From assembly GCA_005772855.1 (NCBI GenBank), contig SXIK01000117.1, positions 93,514 to 157,513 on the forward strand: 64,000 nt of DNA. Direction: 5' to 3'. Positions 27,945 through 37,057 of the stretch are shown here, one piece after another; position 1 is the stretch's first letter; every line of letters starts with the position of its first letter. The translations under genes and the position numbers were made by a program. This DNA comes from Planctomycetia bacterium (GTDB lineage Bacteria > Planctomycetota > UBA8108 > SXIK01). Below the pieces are notes generated by a model. It was not told the DNA's origin. It worked only from the letters and a program-made list of their open reading frames with translations, and did no database searches.

Positions 27945-28097
27945 ACCCGCAGATCCAAATTTTTCTTGCCTGGTTAGCGGCTGCGCTCCGGGCTCGCGTG
28001 GACTTCTCCATGAACTCGGCTAAACTCAAGCCCGTGTAATCCATACCCAACGGTTTCAGCAGCACAGTTTCATTGGCTCGTTTAGAGGAATCCTCCG

Positions 28098-29552
28098 ATG
28101 AATGAAGTCCCCAGCAAGAAGTTGCCTGGTCCCGTGACGAGCAAGCTCTCCCGCCGCAAGTTCTTGAAGAGTGCGTCTGCGCTGTCCCTGGTCGCGGGAG
28201 CGCCCATGATTGTCCCGCGCCACGTCCTGGGCGGGGCTGGCTTCGTGCCCCCGAGCGAAATGCTGAACATCGCACTCGTCGGCGCGGGCGGCCGGGGCCG
28301 ACACCTCTTTGAGGATTTGATCAAGAACCAGATTCGCGATGCGCGGGTGATCGCGATTTGTGATGTCGTTGATCGAGTGGATTACTCGAAGTTCTACTAC
28401 CGGAGCGTCGCCGGGCGCCTTCCGATGCTCGAGCTCATCGACAAGCACTACGGCGATGCGAAGACGGGGGGCGAGAATACCGGCGTGAAGGCGTACGTTG
28501 ACTTCCGTGAGATGCTCGAGAAGGAGAAGGCGATCGATGCCGTGATGGTCGCCACGCCGGACCACACGCACGCGGTGATCTCCCTGGCCGCCATTCGTCT
28601 GGGGAAACACGTCTACTGCGAGAAGCCTCTCGCGCACTCTCTCGAGGAGGTGCGCAAGATGACCGAGGAGGCGAGTCGCTACAAAGTTGCCACGCAGATG
28701 GGCAACCAGGCCAACTCGAACGAGGGCATTCGCCAAATTTGTGAATGGGTCTGGGACGGTGCCATTGGAGCTGTGCGAGAGGCCCACGCCTGGAGCGATA
28801 CTGGCGGCTGGGCCGCGCAGTACACCGACCGGCCGGCGGACACGCCGCCGGTGCCGCCGGGTCTCAACTGGGATCTTTGGCTTGGCCCGGCGAAGGAGCG
28901 GCCCTATCACCCGGCCTACGTGCCTTTCAACTGGCGGGGTTGGTGGGACTTTGGCGGAGGCGCCGTGGGCGATCACTGTTGCCACGTCGTGGACCCCATT
29001 TTTGCTGCCTTGAAGCTCATGCACCCCCTGACGATTGAAGCCTCTTCGGCGCCCGTCAACAAGGAGACGGTCACAAATGGTGCCATGATCACCTACAAGT
29101 TTCCCGCCCGGGGCGAGATGCCGCCCCTGAAGCTCACCTGGTACGACACGGGCCTTGTCCCCCCAGTCCCGGAGGAGCTGAAGCCTGGCGAGAAGCTTGG
29201 ACCCCATGGTGTGCTCCTCGTTGGCGACAAGGGAAAGCTCCTAGCTGGTGGATGGGGTCGCGATCCGCGCTTGATTCCCGAGGAGCGCATGAACGCGTAC
29301 AAGCAGCCGCCCAAGACCTTGCGACGCGTCTCGTCGCACGACCGCGCCTGGATCGACGCGTGCAAGGGCGGGCCGGCCGCAAGCTCCAACTTCGACTACG
29401 GCGGCCCGCTCACGAATCTTGCTCTCCTGGGCATCGTGGCCATTCGCTCCGGAGAAAAACTGCACTGGGACGGCCCCAACCTGCGCGTCACCAACTCCGC
29501 GAACGCCCAGGAACTTGTGAAGGCAAATTTCCGGTCCGGCTGGACCCTGTAG
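28098..29552 (+). CDS. Tat-exported Gfo/Idh/MocA family oxidoreductase
   Basis: This 484-residue NAD(P)-dependent oxidoreductase has a twin-arginine signal near residues 18-40 (SRRKFLKSASALSLVAGAP). The Rossmann fold follows (LNIALVGAGGRGRH), then ATPDHTHAVISLAAIRLGK and the family's catalytic EKP in HVYCEKPLAHS. The C-terminal domain contains WDLWLGPAKERPYH and DFGGGAVGDHCCH, typical of the large group of secreted sugar or inositol oxidoreductases in Planctomycetota and Bacteroidota. The cofactor is probably bound before export, which fits the Tat signal. The sugar substrate is unknown. An aldolase gene follows 65 bp later, and the two may be co-transcribed. Confidence 0.87.
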   Translation: MNEVPSKKLPGPVTSKLSRRKFLKSASALSLVAGAPMIVPRHVLGGAGFVPPSEMLNIALVGAGGRGRHLFEDLIKNQIRDARVIAICDVVDRVDYSKFYYRSVAGRLPMLELIDKHYGDAKTGGENTGVKAYVDFREMLEKEKAIDAVMVATPDHTHAVISLAAIRLGKHVYCEKPLAHSLEEVRKMTEEASRYKVATQMGNQANSNEGIRQICEWVWDGAIGAVREAHAWSDTGGWAAQYTDRPADTPPVPPGLNWDLWLGPAKERPYHPAYVPFNWRGWWDFGGGAVGDHCCHVVDPIFAALKLMHPLTIEASSAPVNKETVTNGAMITYKFPARGEMPPLKLTWYDTGLVPPVPEELKPGEKLGPHGVLLVGDKGKLLAGGWGRDPRLIPEERMNAYKQPPKTLRRVSSHDRAWIDACKGGPAASSNFDYGGPLTNLALLGIVAIRSGEKLHWDGPNLRVTNSANAQELVKANFRSGWTL

Positions 29553-29617
29553 CTGGTCTTGAAAGCTACGGAATCCCCTACTCACCAACCCGATAGTTAG
29601 AGCCGAGGAGTCGTACC

Positions 29618-30637
29618 ATGCCTCTCGTTCCCATGCGCGCAGTCCTGGATCATGCGGCGGAAAACAACCATGGAGTCGCTGCCTTTAACGTCAACAACAT
29701 GGAGCAAATCCAGGCCATCATGGAGGCTGCCAAGGAAACCGATTCACCTGTTATCATTCAGGCTTCGCGGGGCGCCCGCAGCTACTCGCAAGACAACTAC
29801 CTCCGTCACCTCATGCTGGCGGCGGCAGAGCTCTATCCGCAGATCCCTGTCGTCATGCACCAGGACCACGGCAACAGCGTGAAGACTTGCATGAGCGCGA
29901 TCGAAAACGGCTTCACCTCGGTCATGATGGATGGTTCGCTCCAGGAGGATGGCAAGACTCCCGCAAGCTACGAGTACAATGTCCGCGTGACCTCCGAGGT
30001 CGTGAAGCTTGCGCACGCAAAAGGCGTTTCGGTTGAGGGCGAGCTGGGCTGCCTCGGCTCGCTCGAGTCGGGCCACGGCGAGGCCGAGGATGGACATGGC
30101 GCAGAGGGTCACCTCTCACGGGATCAGCTTCTCACCGATCCTGTTCAGGCCGAGGATTTCGTGAAGAAAACAGGCTGCGACGCGCTTGCGGTCGCAATCG
30201 GCACGAGTCACGGCGCCTACAAGTTCAAGCGCAAGCCGGACGGCACGGTGCTCGCCATGGAAAGGATCGAACAGATTCACAAGCGTCTGCCGACCTGCCA
30301 CCTCGTCATGCATGGAAGCTCCTCGGTGCCCCAGGAGCTTCAGGACTTGATCAACCGGTACGGCGGCAAGATGCCTCAGACCTGGGGTGTTCCGGGCGAG
30401 GAGATCCAGCGTGGGATCCAGCACGGGGTGCGAAAAATTAATGTCGACACCGATAACCGCATGGCCATGACAGGCGCAATCCGCAAGGTGCTCTGGGAAA
30501 GTCCAGACAAGTTCGATCCCCGCGACTACTTGAAGCCTGCCCGCGAGGCGATGAGAAAGGTCTGCATCGATCGCATGAAGGCTTTCGGCCAGGCCGGAAA
30601 CGCCTCGAAGTTCATGGCCAAGTGGAGTCCGCGTTAG
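29618..30637 (+). CDS. fba: Class II fructose-bisphosphate aldolase
   Basis: This 339-residue zinc-dependent aldolase cleaves fructose 1,6-bisphosphate (or tagatose bisphosphate) to dihydroxyacetone phosphate and glyceraldehyde 3-phosphate in glycolysis or gluconeogenesis. Family signatures are [10 protein letters not shown] with the catalytic Asp and zinc His, [28 protein letters not shown], the zinc ligand in [10 protein letters not shown] and [17 protein letters not shown]. The length and the long insert are typical of class IIB enzymes. A GAGGAG ribosome-binding site lies 7 bp before ATG 29618. The gene is convergent with the SBBP protein gene, 40 bp away. Confidence 0.92.
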   Translation: MPLVPMRAVLDHAAENNHGVAAFNVNNMEQIQAIMEAAKETDSPVIIQASRGARSYSQDNYLRHLMLAAAELYPQIPVVMHQDHGNSVKTCMSAIENGFTSVMMDGSLQEDGKTPASYEYNVRVTSEVVKLAHAKGVSVEGELGCLGSLESGHGEAEDGHGAEGHLSRDQLLTDPVQAEDFVKKTGCDALAVAIGTSHGAYKFKRKPDGTVLAMERIEQIHKRLPTCHLVMHGSSSVPQELQDLINRYGGKMPQTWGVPGEEIQRGIQHGVRKINVDTDNRMAMTGAIRKVLWESPDKFDPRDYLKPAREAMRKVCIDRMKAFGQAGNASKFMAKWSPR

Positions 30638-30677
30638 TCTCCCCCCGGTTGGGCCCGATGTTGTTGGCGGCCATTGA

Positions 30678-33600
30678 TTACTTGCAGGGGTCGTAACTCT
30701 CGCAGGTCAGGCCATCGCTCGTCGGGTCCGGACCACAGGACCGAAACGGCAGCGGCAAGACTGGGGTCGTGCCCAGGAAGAGATGGGCCAGCAGGAAGGA
30801 TGGATCGGAGATGTTGAGGACGCCGTCGTCGTTCGAGTCGGCCGCGTCGCGGCAGCTCGGAGCCACGCCACCGGTGAACAAGTAGGCGAGCACGCTGGTG
30901 GCGTCGGAAATGTCGCGCCGAGCGTCGGTGTTGGCATCGCCTCGCCGGAACCGGCCGGCCAGGACGTCGGGCCCGCTCGTCGCGAAGCGCCATTCGGGGC
31001 CAGCCGCGCTCTGGCCACCACGGTCCAGTGCCCTCACTTGCCAGTGGTAGACCGTTCCCTCCTCCATCTCACGCTCTGGAACATGAAACGTGCGCGATAG
31101 ACCCGGCGCCGTGGGCTGAGCAGGCCTGGTCTCCCCATCTTTCCAGAGCCACAGGTCGTACGAGGTCGAGCGTGGATCGCCCTCCCAACTCAGGTAGAGC
31201 CCGAGCGTATCGATCTCCCGGAGCGTCCCGTTGGCAGGATAAGGATTGCGCGGGGTGCGCAGGTTGAAACTCCCGAACCAGACAAGGTTGAAAATCGAAG
31301 CCGTGGACACCGGGGCCTGGTCGTCGAAGACAATTGCTCCGTCGTTGCGGACGTCGGTGTCGCTCGCCAGGTCCTGGCGGGGATAGATGCTGAAGGAGAC
31401 CCAGCCCTCACCCATGGGGGGCGTGGAGTTTGGCGGGAGGAATCCTTCCGTTGGCAAGCCAGGCGCACGTTCTCCCGTGGCCGGGTTGACCGTCTCGAAA
31501 GTCCACGAGAGTCGACCCGTCAAGGGGTCGAAGTCGCATCGCGCCTCGACGCCGGAGTAGATCGTGGCCGTCCGCACCCCTGGCTGCGTCCACCGGCCGC
31601 TGTAGCCCTGGCGGACCTGAGAAGTGCCTCCCGGCACGGCGTCGAGCGAAAAGACGTGGTCGCCCACGCCGGCATCGAGCAGGCGAAACGTCGACCGGTC
31701 GAGGTCGGAGTCCAGCGCATCGCTCGGATCCGCCGGGTCCATGACCGTCACCGTCAGCGCGGGCGCAGTGCCTTCATTTTCGAAATGAATCGTATAGATC
31801 AACTCCTCTCCGAGCGAGATGTGTCGCTTGGGTCCCTCGCCCTCGGGGCCATCCTTCTCATTCGGGTCCTGGGAGCGAAGAACCTGGACGTTGATGGTCT
31901 TCAGGGGGGTGAAGAGGCTCTGTGGAGCCTCCAGGGCCTTGCCAGGAAGCGTGTACGCCGCGCAGCTTGACGGTATCGGGAGGAGACCGGTGGACGCCTC
32001 GATGCCGCGCAGCTCGACGCCGAAGAGATCCATATCGTCCGCTGCAAGCGTTGCCTGCGCGAGCCCAACGTCGTGGGCTGACATGCGGAGCTGATACGTC
32101 ATTCCCTGCTCGAGGCACTCCAGGGCGAAGCGCCCTTCGCTGTCCGTGACGGCGCTCGATCGGATCTGGCCTCCTTCCAGCGCCACCACGGAAGCGCCAG
32201 CGAGTACTGAATTGGAGGGCGAGCGAATCGCCCGTCCCACGACCGCGGAGCCGGGAAAGATGCCCTTCGCCTGCATCACGACCCTCCGGAACAGCTCCCG
32301 TACCCCGAGCACGTTCGATCCTCCAAGCCCGCGGCGAAGGAGCCGAGCCGCGACATCACCGAGTGAGTCCTGGTATGCGGCCCAGGTGTCTCCGAGGAGG
32401 CTCCCGAGTGGCACGCGCAGCGTGTTCCACTCGGCGGCGGAGAAGCCCTGAGGTGCCTGAAGCGTGCTCCACGCGATCGTGTCGGTCTCGCCGGGCGTGA
32501 GCCGCTCGAGCGTGAAGCTGATCGTGCCCTCGACACTTGATCGATACACGACGGGGATCGAACCGCCAGAGCCTGGAGTCAGGATGCCGGCGGGCCCGTC
32601 GGGGTTCACCGCGAGGAGGTCGAGGATGTTGCCACGGTAGGTCGGGTCGTCCTCAAGTCTCAGCTCAACACCCACCGGAGCCCGGAGGCGGAGGATCGGC
32701 GCGGTCATCTCCTCATCACCGACATTCTCGTAGATCACGCGGAGCGTGGTCGACCGCCCCAGGCGTACCGTATCGCGGCCGCCAAGGCGCACGTCGAGGA
32801 TTCCAGGAACGCCAGGGGGCACGACCTCAAGGGCATTCTCCAGCCCGTCCGTGCCGTCATTCGGGTTGAAGCCCTTGAGACGGTACATACCCGGAGGCTG
32901 TCCCGTCAGGTCAAAGACTGCCTCTACGTGTGAGGACGAGAGCCTGCGGATCTCCTCCGAAGCGATCGTTCGGCCCCCGTTCATGGGGGCGATTGTGAAG
33001 ACGGAATCGCTGCGGAACCCGGCGCCTCGCACCACCGCGTGAAAGGGAGATCCGGCCGCAATGCGGCGCGGGGCGATGCGCTCGAGAGCAAAATCCACGG
33101 CATCGACCTTGAGGGTGACGACGTTTGAAGGGCCATTCACACGAGTGGCCTGCACATAAAGGTACAGTTCGCCAACCTGCGTCTCGGAGAGCACGAGGCG
33201 CTGGCTCGCACGCCCGCGCTCCTCGGCGGCATGGTCGAAAGTGTGAGGCCTTGCCTCGCCGTTGTAACGGGCGTAGATCGCATTGGCGTCGAGCGGATCG
33301 GGATCGGTGGCGGTGACGATGGCTCGCAGGCCGGGCGGGATCACGATTCGATAGCGCTTGAACGATGTCAACGGTGTTGCCGTTGTCAGGTGCACCATTG
33401 CGGGGACGCCCGGCGTGAGATAGGGCGGATCGTCCGGGTAATTGAGGGTGTCGACTCGAGCGACAAAGCCGTCGTTCTGTCCGCTGTGGTTTGCGTCATG
33501 GGCACCCAGGCTGTGGGGGAAGTTGGCGCTGCCGGTGAGACCTCCCACGTAAACCTCCTGCTTCTCGCCCAGGGCGAGGCATGTCACCTCCTCGCCCTGT

Positions 33601-34373
33601 GACCCGCCCAGGAAGGAGGCGTAGTCGAAGAATGTTCCGGTCGTGTCGAGCCGGTAGACGAAGCCATCGCTGGCACCGCCGCCGTACGTTGGCTGGAGCG
33701 GGGGTCCACGCGAAGGGACAACGGAGAAGCCGTCTCCCAGATATACGATGGATCCGCCCACGAAGATGTCCCGGGTTGAATTGACGACGATCGCCTCCGG
33801 GATCCCGCTGACGTTGGAGGCCAGGAGGGTCGAAAAGACCGACGCAGAGCCGCCCGGCTGAAGCTTTGTGACGAACAGGAGCGTGTTTCCGAGAGGATCG
33901 AAGAGCGAGTTTTTCAAAGGGAAGCCACCCGAGGCGCGACCTGTGACGTAGGCCTGCTGATCGGAGTCGACTGCGATGGCCCAGCCATCGTCCGTGCCAG
34001 TGCCACCGAGATAGGTCGAATAGCCCAGGGCCAGCCCATCGATCTTGATGCGGGTGACAAAAGCGTCCGAGGTCCCCTTGAGCATGCCCTGGAGGGGCGA
34101 CTTCAGTGGGAAGTCGATCGAGCGCGTCTCGCCGGTGACGAAGGCCTCGCCCTCCACCGCTGCGATGCCGCGCGCGGTCTCTGCACCCGTACCCCCCAGG
34201 TACGTCGACCAGAGGATGTCGCGACCCGTCGGCGTAAATTTTGTCACGAAGGCGGTGACCTGGCCTCGCGACCTGGATCGAGCCTGATAGGCATTCCGAG
34301 TTGGGAAGTCGGTGCCGGTGGTAAAACCGGTCACATGCGCGCTGCCAAAGCGATCGATGGCGATTCCTTGCAC
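30678..34373 (-). CDS. SBBP-repeat secreted protein with dockerin-like tail (main part, 5' frameshifted)
   Basis: This 1231-residue frame is the body of a giant secreted protein. It has SBBP beta-propeller repeats (GSAHVTGFTTGTDFPTRN, DQQAYVTGRASGGFPLKN and others), then Ig-like/conserved-repeat domains including a bacterial DUF11-like segment (EELIYTIHFENEGTAPALTV), a fibronectin-like domain and a C-terminal dockerin-like pair (GDANTDARRDISDATSVLAY and DSNDDGVLNISDPSFLLAHL) ending in Cys-rich residues. The normal N-terminus lies in the adjacent ORF 34412-35113, one base out of frame. The frame is open upstream of 34373 (LGIDPILIFSSFLGTSETDL), which joins the two parts. The role is probably a surface or extracellular structural or adhesion function. 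Confidence 0.8.
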   Translation of the reverse strand: MQGIAIDRFGSAHVTGFTTGTDFPTRNAYQARSRSRGQVTAFVTKFTPTGRDILWSTYLGGTGAETARGIAAVEGEAFVTGETRSIDFPLKSPLQGMLKGTSDAFVTRIKIDGLALGYSTYLGGTGTDDGWAIAVDSDQQAYVTGRASGGFPLKNSLFDPLGNTLLFVTKLQPGGSASVFSTLLASNVSGIPEAIVVNSTRDIFVGGSIVYLGDGFSVVPSRGPPLQPTYGGGASDGFVYRLDTTGTFFDYASFLGGSQGEEVTCLALGEKQEVYVGGLTGSANFPHSLGAHDANHSGQNDGFVARVDTLNYPDDPPYLTPGVPAMVHLTTATPLTSFKRYRIVIPPGLRAIVTATDPDPLDANAIYARYNGEARPHTFDHAAEERGRASQRLVLSETQVGELYLYVQATRVNGPSNVVTLKVDAVDFALERIAPRRIAAGSPFHAVVRGAGFRSDSVFTIAPMNGGRTIASEEIRRLSSSHVEAVFDLTGQPPGMYRLKGFNPNDGTDGLENALEVVPPGVPGILDVRLGGRDTVRLGRSTTLRVIYENVGDEEMTAPILRLRAPVGVELRLEDDPTYRGNILDLLAVNPDGPAGILTPGSGGSIPVVYRSSVEGTISFTLERLTPGETDTIAWSTLQAPQGFSAAEWNTLRVPLGSLLGDTWAAYQDSLGDVAARLLRRGLGGSNVLGVRELFRRVVMQAKGIFPGSAVVGRAIRSPSNSVLAGASVVALEGGQIRSSAVTDSEGRFALECLEQGMTYQLRMSAHDVGLAQATLAADDMDLFGVELRGIEASTGLLPIPSSCAAYTLPGKALEAPQSLFTPLKTINVQVLRSQDPNEKDGPEGEGPKRHISLGEELIYTIHFENEGTAPALTVTVMDPADPSDALDSDLDRSTFRLLDAGVGDHVFSLDAVPGGTSQVRQGYSGRWTQPGVRTATIYSGVEARCDFDPLTGRLSWTFETVNPATGERAPGLPTEGFLPPNSTPPMGEGWVSFSIYPRQDLASDTDVRNDGAIVFDDQAPVSTASIFNLVWFGSFNLRTPRNPYPANGTLREIDTLGLYLSWEGDPRSTSYDLWLWKDGETRPAQPTAPGLSRTFHVPEREMEEGTVYHWQVRALDRGGQSAAGPEWRFATSGPDVLAGRFRRGDANTDARRDISDATSVLAYLFTGGVAPSCRDAADSNDDGVLNISDPSFLLAHLFLGTTPVLPLPFRSCGPDPTSDGLTCESYDPCK

Positions 34374-34411
34374 CAGATCCGTCTCCGATGTGCCGAGGAA
34401 GCTCGAGAAAA

Positions 34412-35113
34412 TCAGGATCGGATCGATCCCAAGGGGAGGTTGGGCGCGTGCGCGGCTATGCGGAAACGAACGATGCCGTCTGCGTCAATCCGGTACGCGC
34501 CATCCACGACGGTGCGCCCGAGGCCCGAGCCCTGATAGACGAGCGGCTTCCGCTGCCGCAGAACGCCCTCTTCGACGTGGAGCAAGAGATCGCCGTTCTC
34601 GTCGACCTCCATTCGCTCGGGGCCATCCAGGCGAAGCGCGATGCATTCGATGTCAGCGCCCGGGGCGGCGACAAAGTCATATTCGAGCTCCCCGGAGCGG
34701 GCGTGGAACACGAGGTCGATCCCTGGATAGGCGTTGCGACAGACGACGCGGGCATAGTGGGGCACGTCGACAACCCACAGCTCCGGATCGTCTCCAAGGA
34801 AGTAATGGCTTCGACGTTCCATCGGTTCTTTGCCCTCGAGCGTCAAGGTCTGCGCGCCCACCAGTTCGAGGCGCAGCGGCCTTGAGTTTTTGGCCCCGCC
34901 ACGGGTAATGGCCGCGCCCTCCTCTGTCAGGAGCAGGGTGAAGCCTCGCGAGCGAGCCAGGAACTTCACGGATGCGAGTGTCTGACCCAGGTTCCGCTCA
35001 AAGGAGACCGGAACATCCGATAGTTCGAGCGCGGAGGAAGCAAGAAACATATAGAGAAATGGCAGGGACATGAGCAGGCTTCTACAGAAAGTAGACACGC
35101 CTGTGGCTTTCAA
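34412..35113 (-). CDS. N-terminal part of the SBBP-repeat protein, separated by a frameshift
   Basis: About 233 residues: a signal peptide (SLPFLYMFLASSALEL) and the domain that regularly precedes SBBP repeats (VSFERNLGQTLASVKFLARS, then GFTLLLTEEGAAI, NAYPGIDLVFHARSGELEYDF and the propeptide-like RKPLVYQG). The frame breaks at PNLPLGSIRS and stops, while the next frame continues as LGIDPILIFSSFLG, just what should follow. A single base missing from the G-run at 34428-34430 would restore one reading frame across both ORFs. The start may be the TTG at 35113 or the ATG at 35071; both leave a signal peptide. Confidence 0.75.
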   Translation of the reverse strand: MKATGVSTFCRSLLMSLPFLYMFLASSALELSDVPVSFERNLGQTLASVKFLARSRGFTLLLTEEGAAITRGGAKNSRPLRLELVGAQTLTLEGKEPMERRSHYFLGDDPELWVVDVPHYARVVCRNAYPGIDLVFHARSGELEYDFVAAPGADIECIALRLDGPERMEVDENGDLLLHVEEGVLRQRKPLVYQGSGLGRTVVDGAYRIDADGIVRFRIAAHAPNLPLGSIRS

Positions 35114-35284
35114 GGGAAGACTTCCCCGAGAATTCTTGCTCGCCTGCGCCCTGGCCCTTGTTCTGGATAGCCCGCGGAAGGAATTTCCGCCGAGCCCATC
35201 GGGTCGAGAATCAGCACCCGTGCTGGTTACCCGCCCAGATCAGCTTCGTCTCCCCCAAATCCTGTGTGCCACCCCCCGAAGGCG

Positions 35285-36787
35285 TCAGGGTTGGCTATTT
35301 GTCCGAGTGGCTACCGCAATCGAGTTCGTCAGGGCACTGCCAAGCGTCCCAACGACCACGCCCACCAGCAACGAACAGGGCACCATCCACACAAAGCTTA
35401 TGGGAAGGCCGAGACCCAGGTCGTTATTGTAAGCAATTGCCACGGCCGTGGCCGCGCTCGCTATCAGTCCCAGCCACGCGCCGAACACGTTCGACCACGG
35501 CACGAACAGAGCAAGAAAAAAGAGCACAAACATTGGAGCGGTCAACAGGTTGACGAGCTTGAAGCAACGCTCAACAAGGTTCCCCTGGACCAGTGTGTTG
35601 AGCATGCTCAACGAGACTGCTACCACCGTTACCAGGCACGTCAGCCACTTCAGCCGACTCACCGCCGCTGCTCCCGACGGCTGGACTCCCGCTCGGCGCG
35701 ACAGGAAATCCCTGTCTAGCACGGCGCAGGTCGAATTTACTCCGGAGGAGAGGCTCGACATTGCGGCGGACAGGATGGCCGCCAGCACCAGGCCTGAAAG
35801 CCCCGGCGGCATTTCATTCATTATGAACTTCGGGAACATTTGATCCCCGCCCTCGCGCAATAGCTTCCCATCGGCAAGCTCTGGAAAACGAGCCCGGTAA
35901 TAACCCAGGACCGCCAGGCCCGTCAGCCCTAGCAGCGTTGCGACCAGCACATCCGTCAGCTGGGCGACCAAGAGCGTCTTGCGGGCCGCCGCGGCATTGC
36001 GGGTTGACAGGAATCGCTGGATCGACATCTGGTCCGAGCCACTTGTGCAGACGTACCAGAGTGTCGCGGAGAGCACTATCATTCCAAACGGCACTCGCGC
36101 TCCGGGATCGAACCCCCAACTCGGTGTCTGCCAGTGACTCGGCCATTCACTCGGCCACCACTCCCCCACGCCCCCCAGTCGCACCGTGACGACGATTACC
36201 GTCAAGGCAGCCCCCGCCAACATCATGAGGGCTTGAAGGGCATCCGTGGTCACAACGGCCTTGATGCCTCCGATGGACGAGTATACCCCTGTCACAATCC
36301 CCAGTAGAACGGACAGCCATGGGGTCCAGTGGGGATCGAGCCGCAGGAGCGGCACGAGCACCACTTTACTCGTTGCGTACAGGATGGTTGCCATCCAGCC
36401 CAAACGCAGCAACAAGAACGTCCCCGCCCCGGCCAGTCGGATGCTCATGCCGAGGCGCGATTCGAGGAGCTCATAGGCGCTTGTCACAGGCTGCCGCATC
36501 AAGAGAGGGATCAAGCCGTAACCGACAATTACGAAAGTCAAGGGATAGGACGCCGGGCCCCCCAATAACATCATTGGACCGTTCGCAATCAGCTCGCCGG
36601 GCGTTGCGAGGTAAGACAACGTGCTCATCAGCGTGGCGCAAAGTGAAAGGCCAAGGGCGATGGGCGACATGGCTCGGCCACCGAGCAGGTAATCGTCAGG
36701 CGACTTGTTTGTTCTCGCGTAAAACAGACCGACTCCCAGCATGGTGCAGGCGAATGCGGCGAGGACCAGCCAATCGAGCCAGGGCAT
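35285..36787 (-). CDS. Sodium:solute symporter family protein
   Basis: This 500-residue, mostly hydrophobic protein has about 13 membrane segments and belongs to the SSS family, which imports sugars, amino acids, vitamins or organic anions with Na+. Visible family features are KSPDDYLLGGRAMSPIALGLSLCATLMSTLSYLATPGE split over the first two helices, SIGGIKAVVTTDALQALMM, SGSDQMSIQRFLSTRNAAAARK and AAILSAAMSSLSSGVNST. The substrate is not predictable. It lies 171 bp downstream of the SBBP protein start on the same strand but reads toward no obvious catabolic cluster. A GGAG site precedes ATG 36787. The gap between 36788 and 37057 contains no gene. Confidence 0.87.
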   Translation of the reverse strand: MPWLDWLVLAAFACTMLGVGLFYARTNKSPDDYLLGGRAMSPIALGLSLCATLMSTLSYLATPGELIANGPMMLLGGPASYPLTFVIVGYGLIPLLMRQPVTSAYELLESRLGMSIRLAGAGTFLLLRLGWMATILYATSKVVLVPLLRLDPHWTPWLSVLLGIVTGVYSSIGGIKAVVTTDALQALMMLAGAALTVIVVTVRLGGVGEWWPSEWPSHWQTPSWGFDPGARVPFGMIVLSATLWYVCTSGSDQMSIQRFLSTRNAAAARKTLLVAQLTDVLVATLLGLTGLAVLGYYRARFPELADGKLLREGGDQMFPKFIMNEMPPGLSGLVLAAILSAAMSSLSSGVNSTCAVLDRDFLSRRAGVQPSGAAAVSRLKWLTCLVTVVAVSLSMLNTLVQGNLVERCFKLVNLLTAPMFVLFFLALFVPWSNVFGAWLGLIASAATAVAIAYNNDLGLGLPISFVWMVPCSLLVGVVVGTLGSALTNSIAVATRTNSQP

Positions 36788-36977
36788 AGTTGAATTACTC
36801 CAGGTAAGGAAATCCTTGCCGACGGAAGTCTGGTCCGGCCGGCCAGTGGTGGAACGCGAGTCTCATCCAGCGGTTGTCGGAAGTCAAGTTTGGAAAGAGC
36901 CCTTCAGTGACTCAGGCAGTAGCCCGGAAGGTAGTCGTTCTTCCCCAACTCGTTACCGATGCAATCCCGTTGTAGTC

Positions 36978-37012
36978 GCCTCCTTCTCCCGTAGGAGTTT
37001 GGGAGAGGAGGC
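36978..37012. terminator. Imperfect hairpin, possible terminator
   Basis: GCCTCCTTCTCCC pairs with GGGAGAGGAGGC (one bulged base) across a 10-base loop. It lies in the 270-bp gap just after the kinase gene that ends at 37058 on the minus strand, where a terminator would be expected. No T-run follows. Confidence 0.35.
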
Positions 37013-37057
37013 GGAAGCAAGCACGCCCGCGCTGGGGGGAACCAGAGGCTGCGCTGC

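Noticed and set aside
28056..29207. 383-residue minus-strand open frame opposite the Gfo/Idh gene
   Set aside because: Arg/His/Val-rich without motifs; the opposite strand has clear family signatures.
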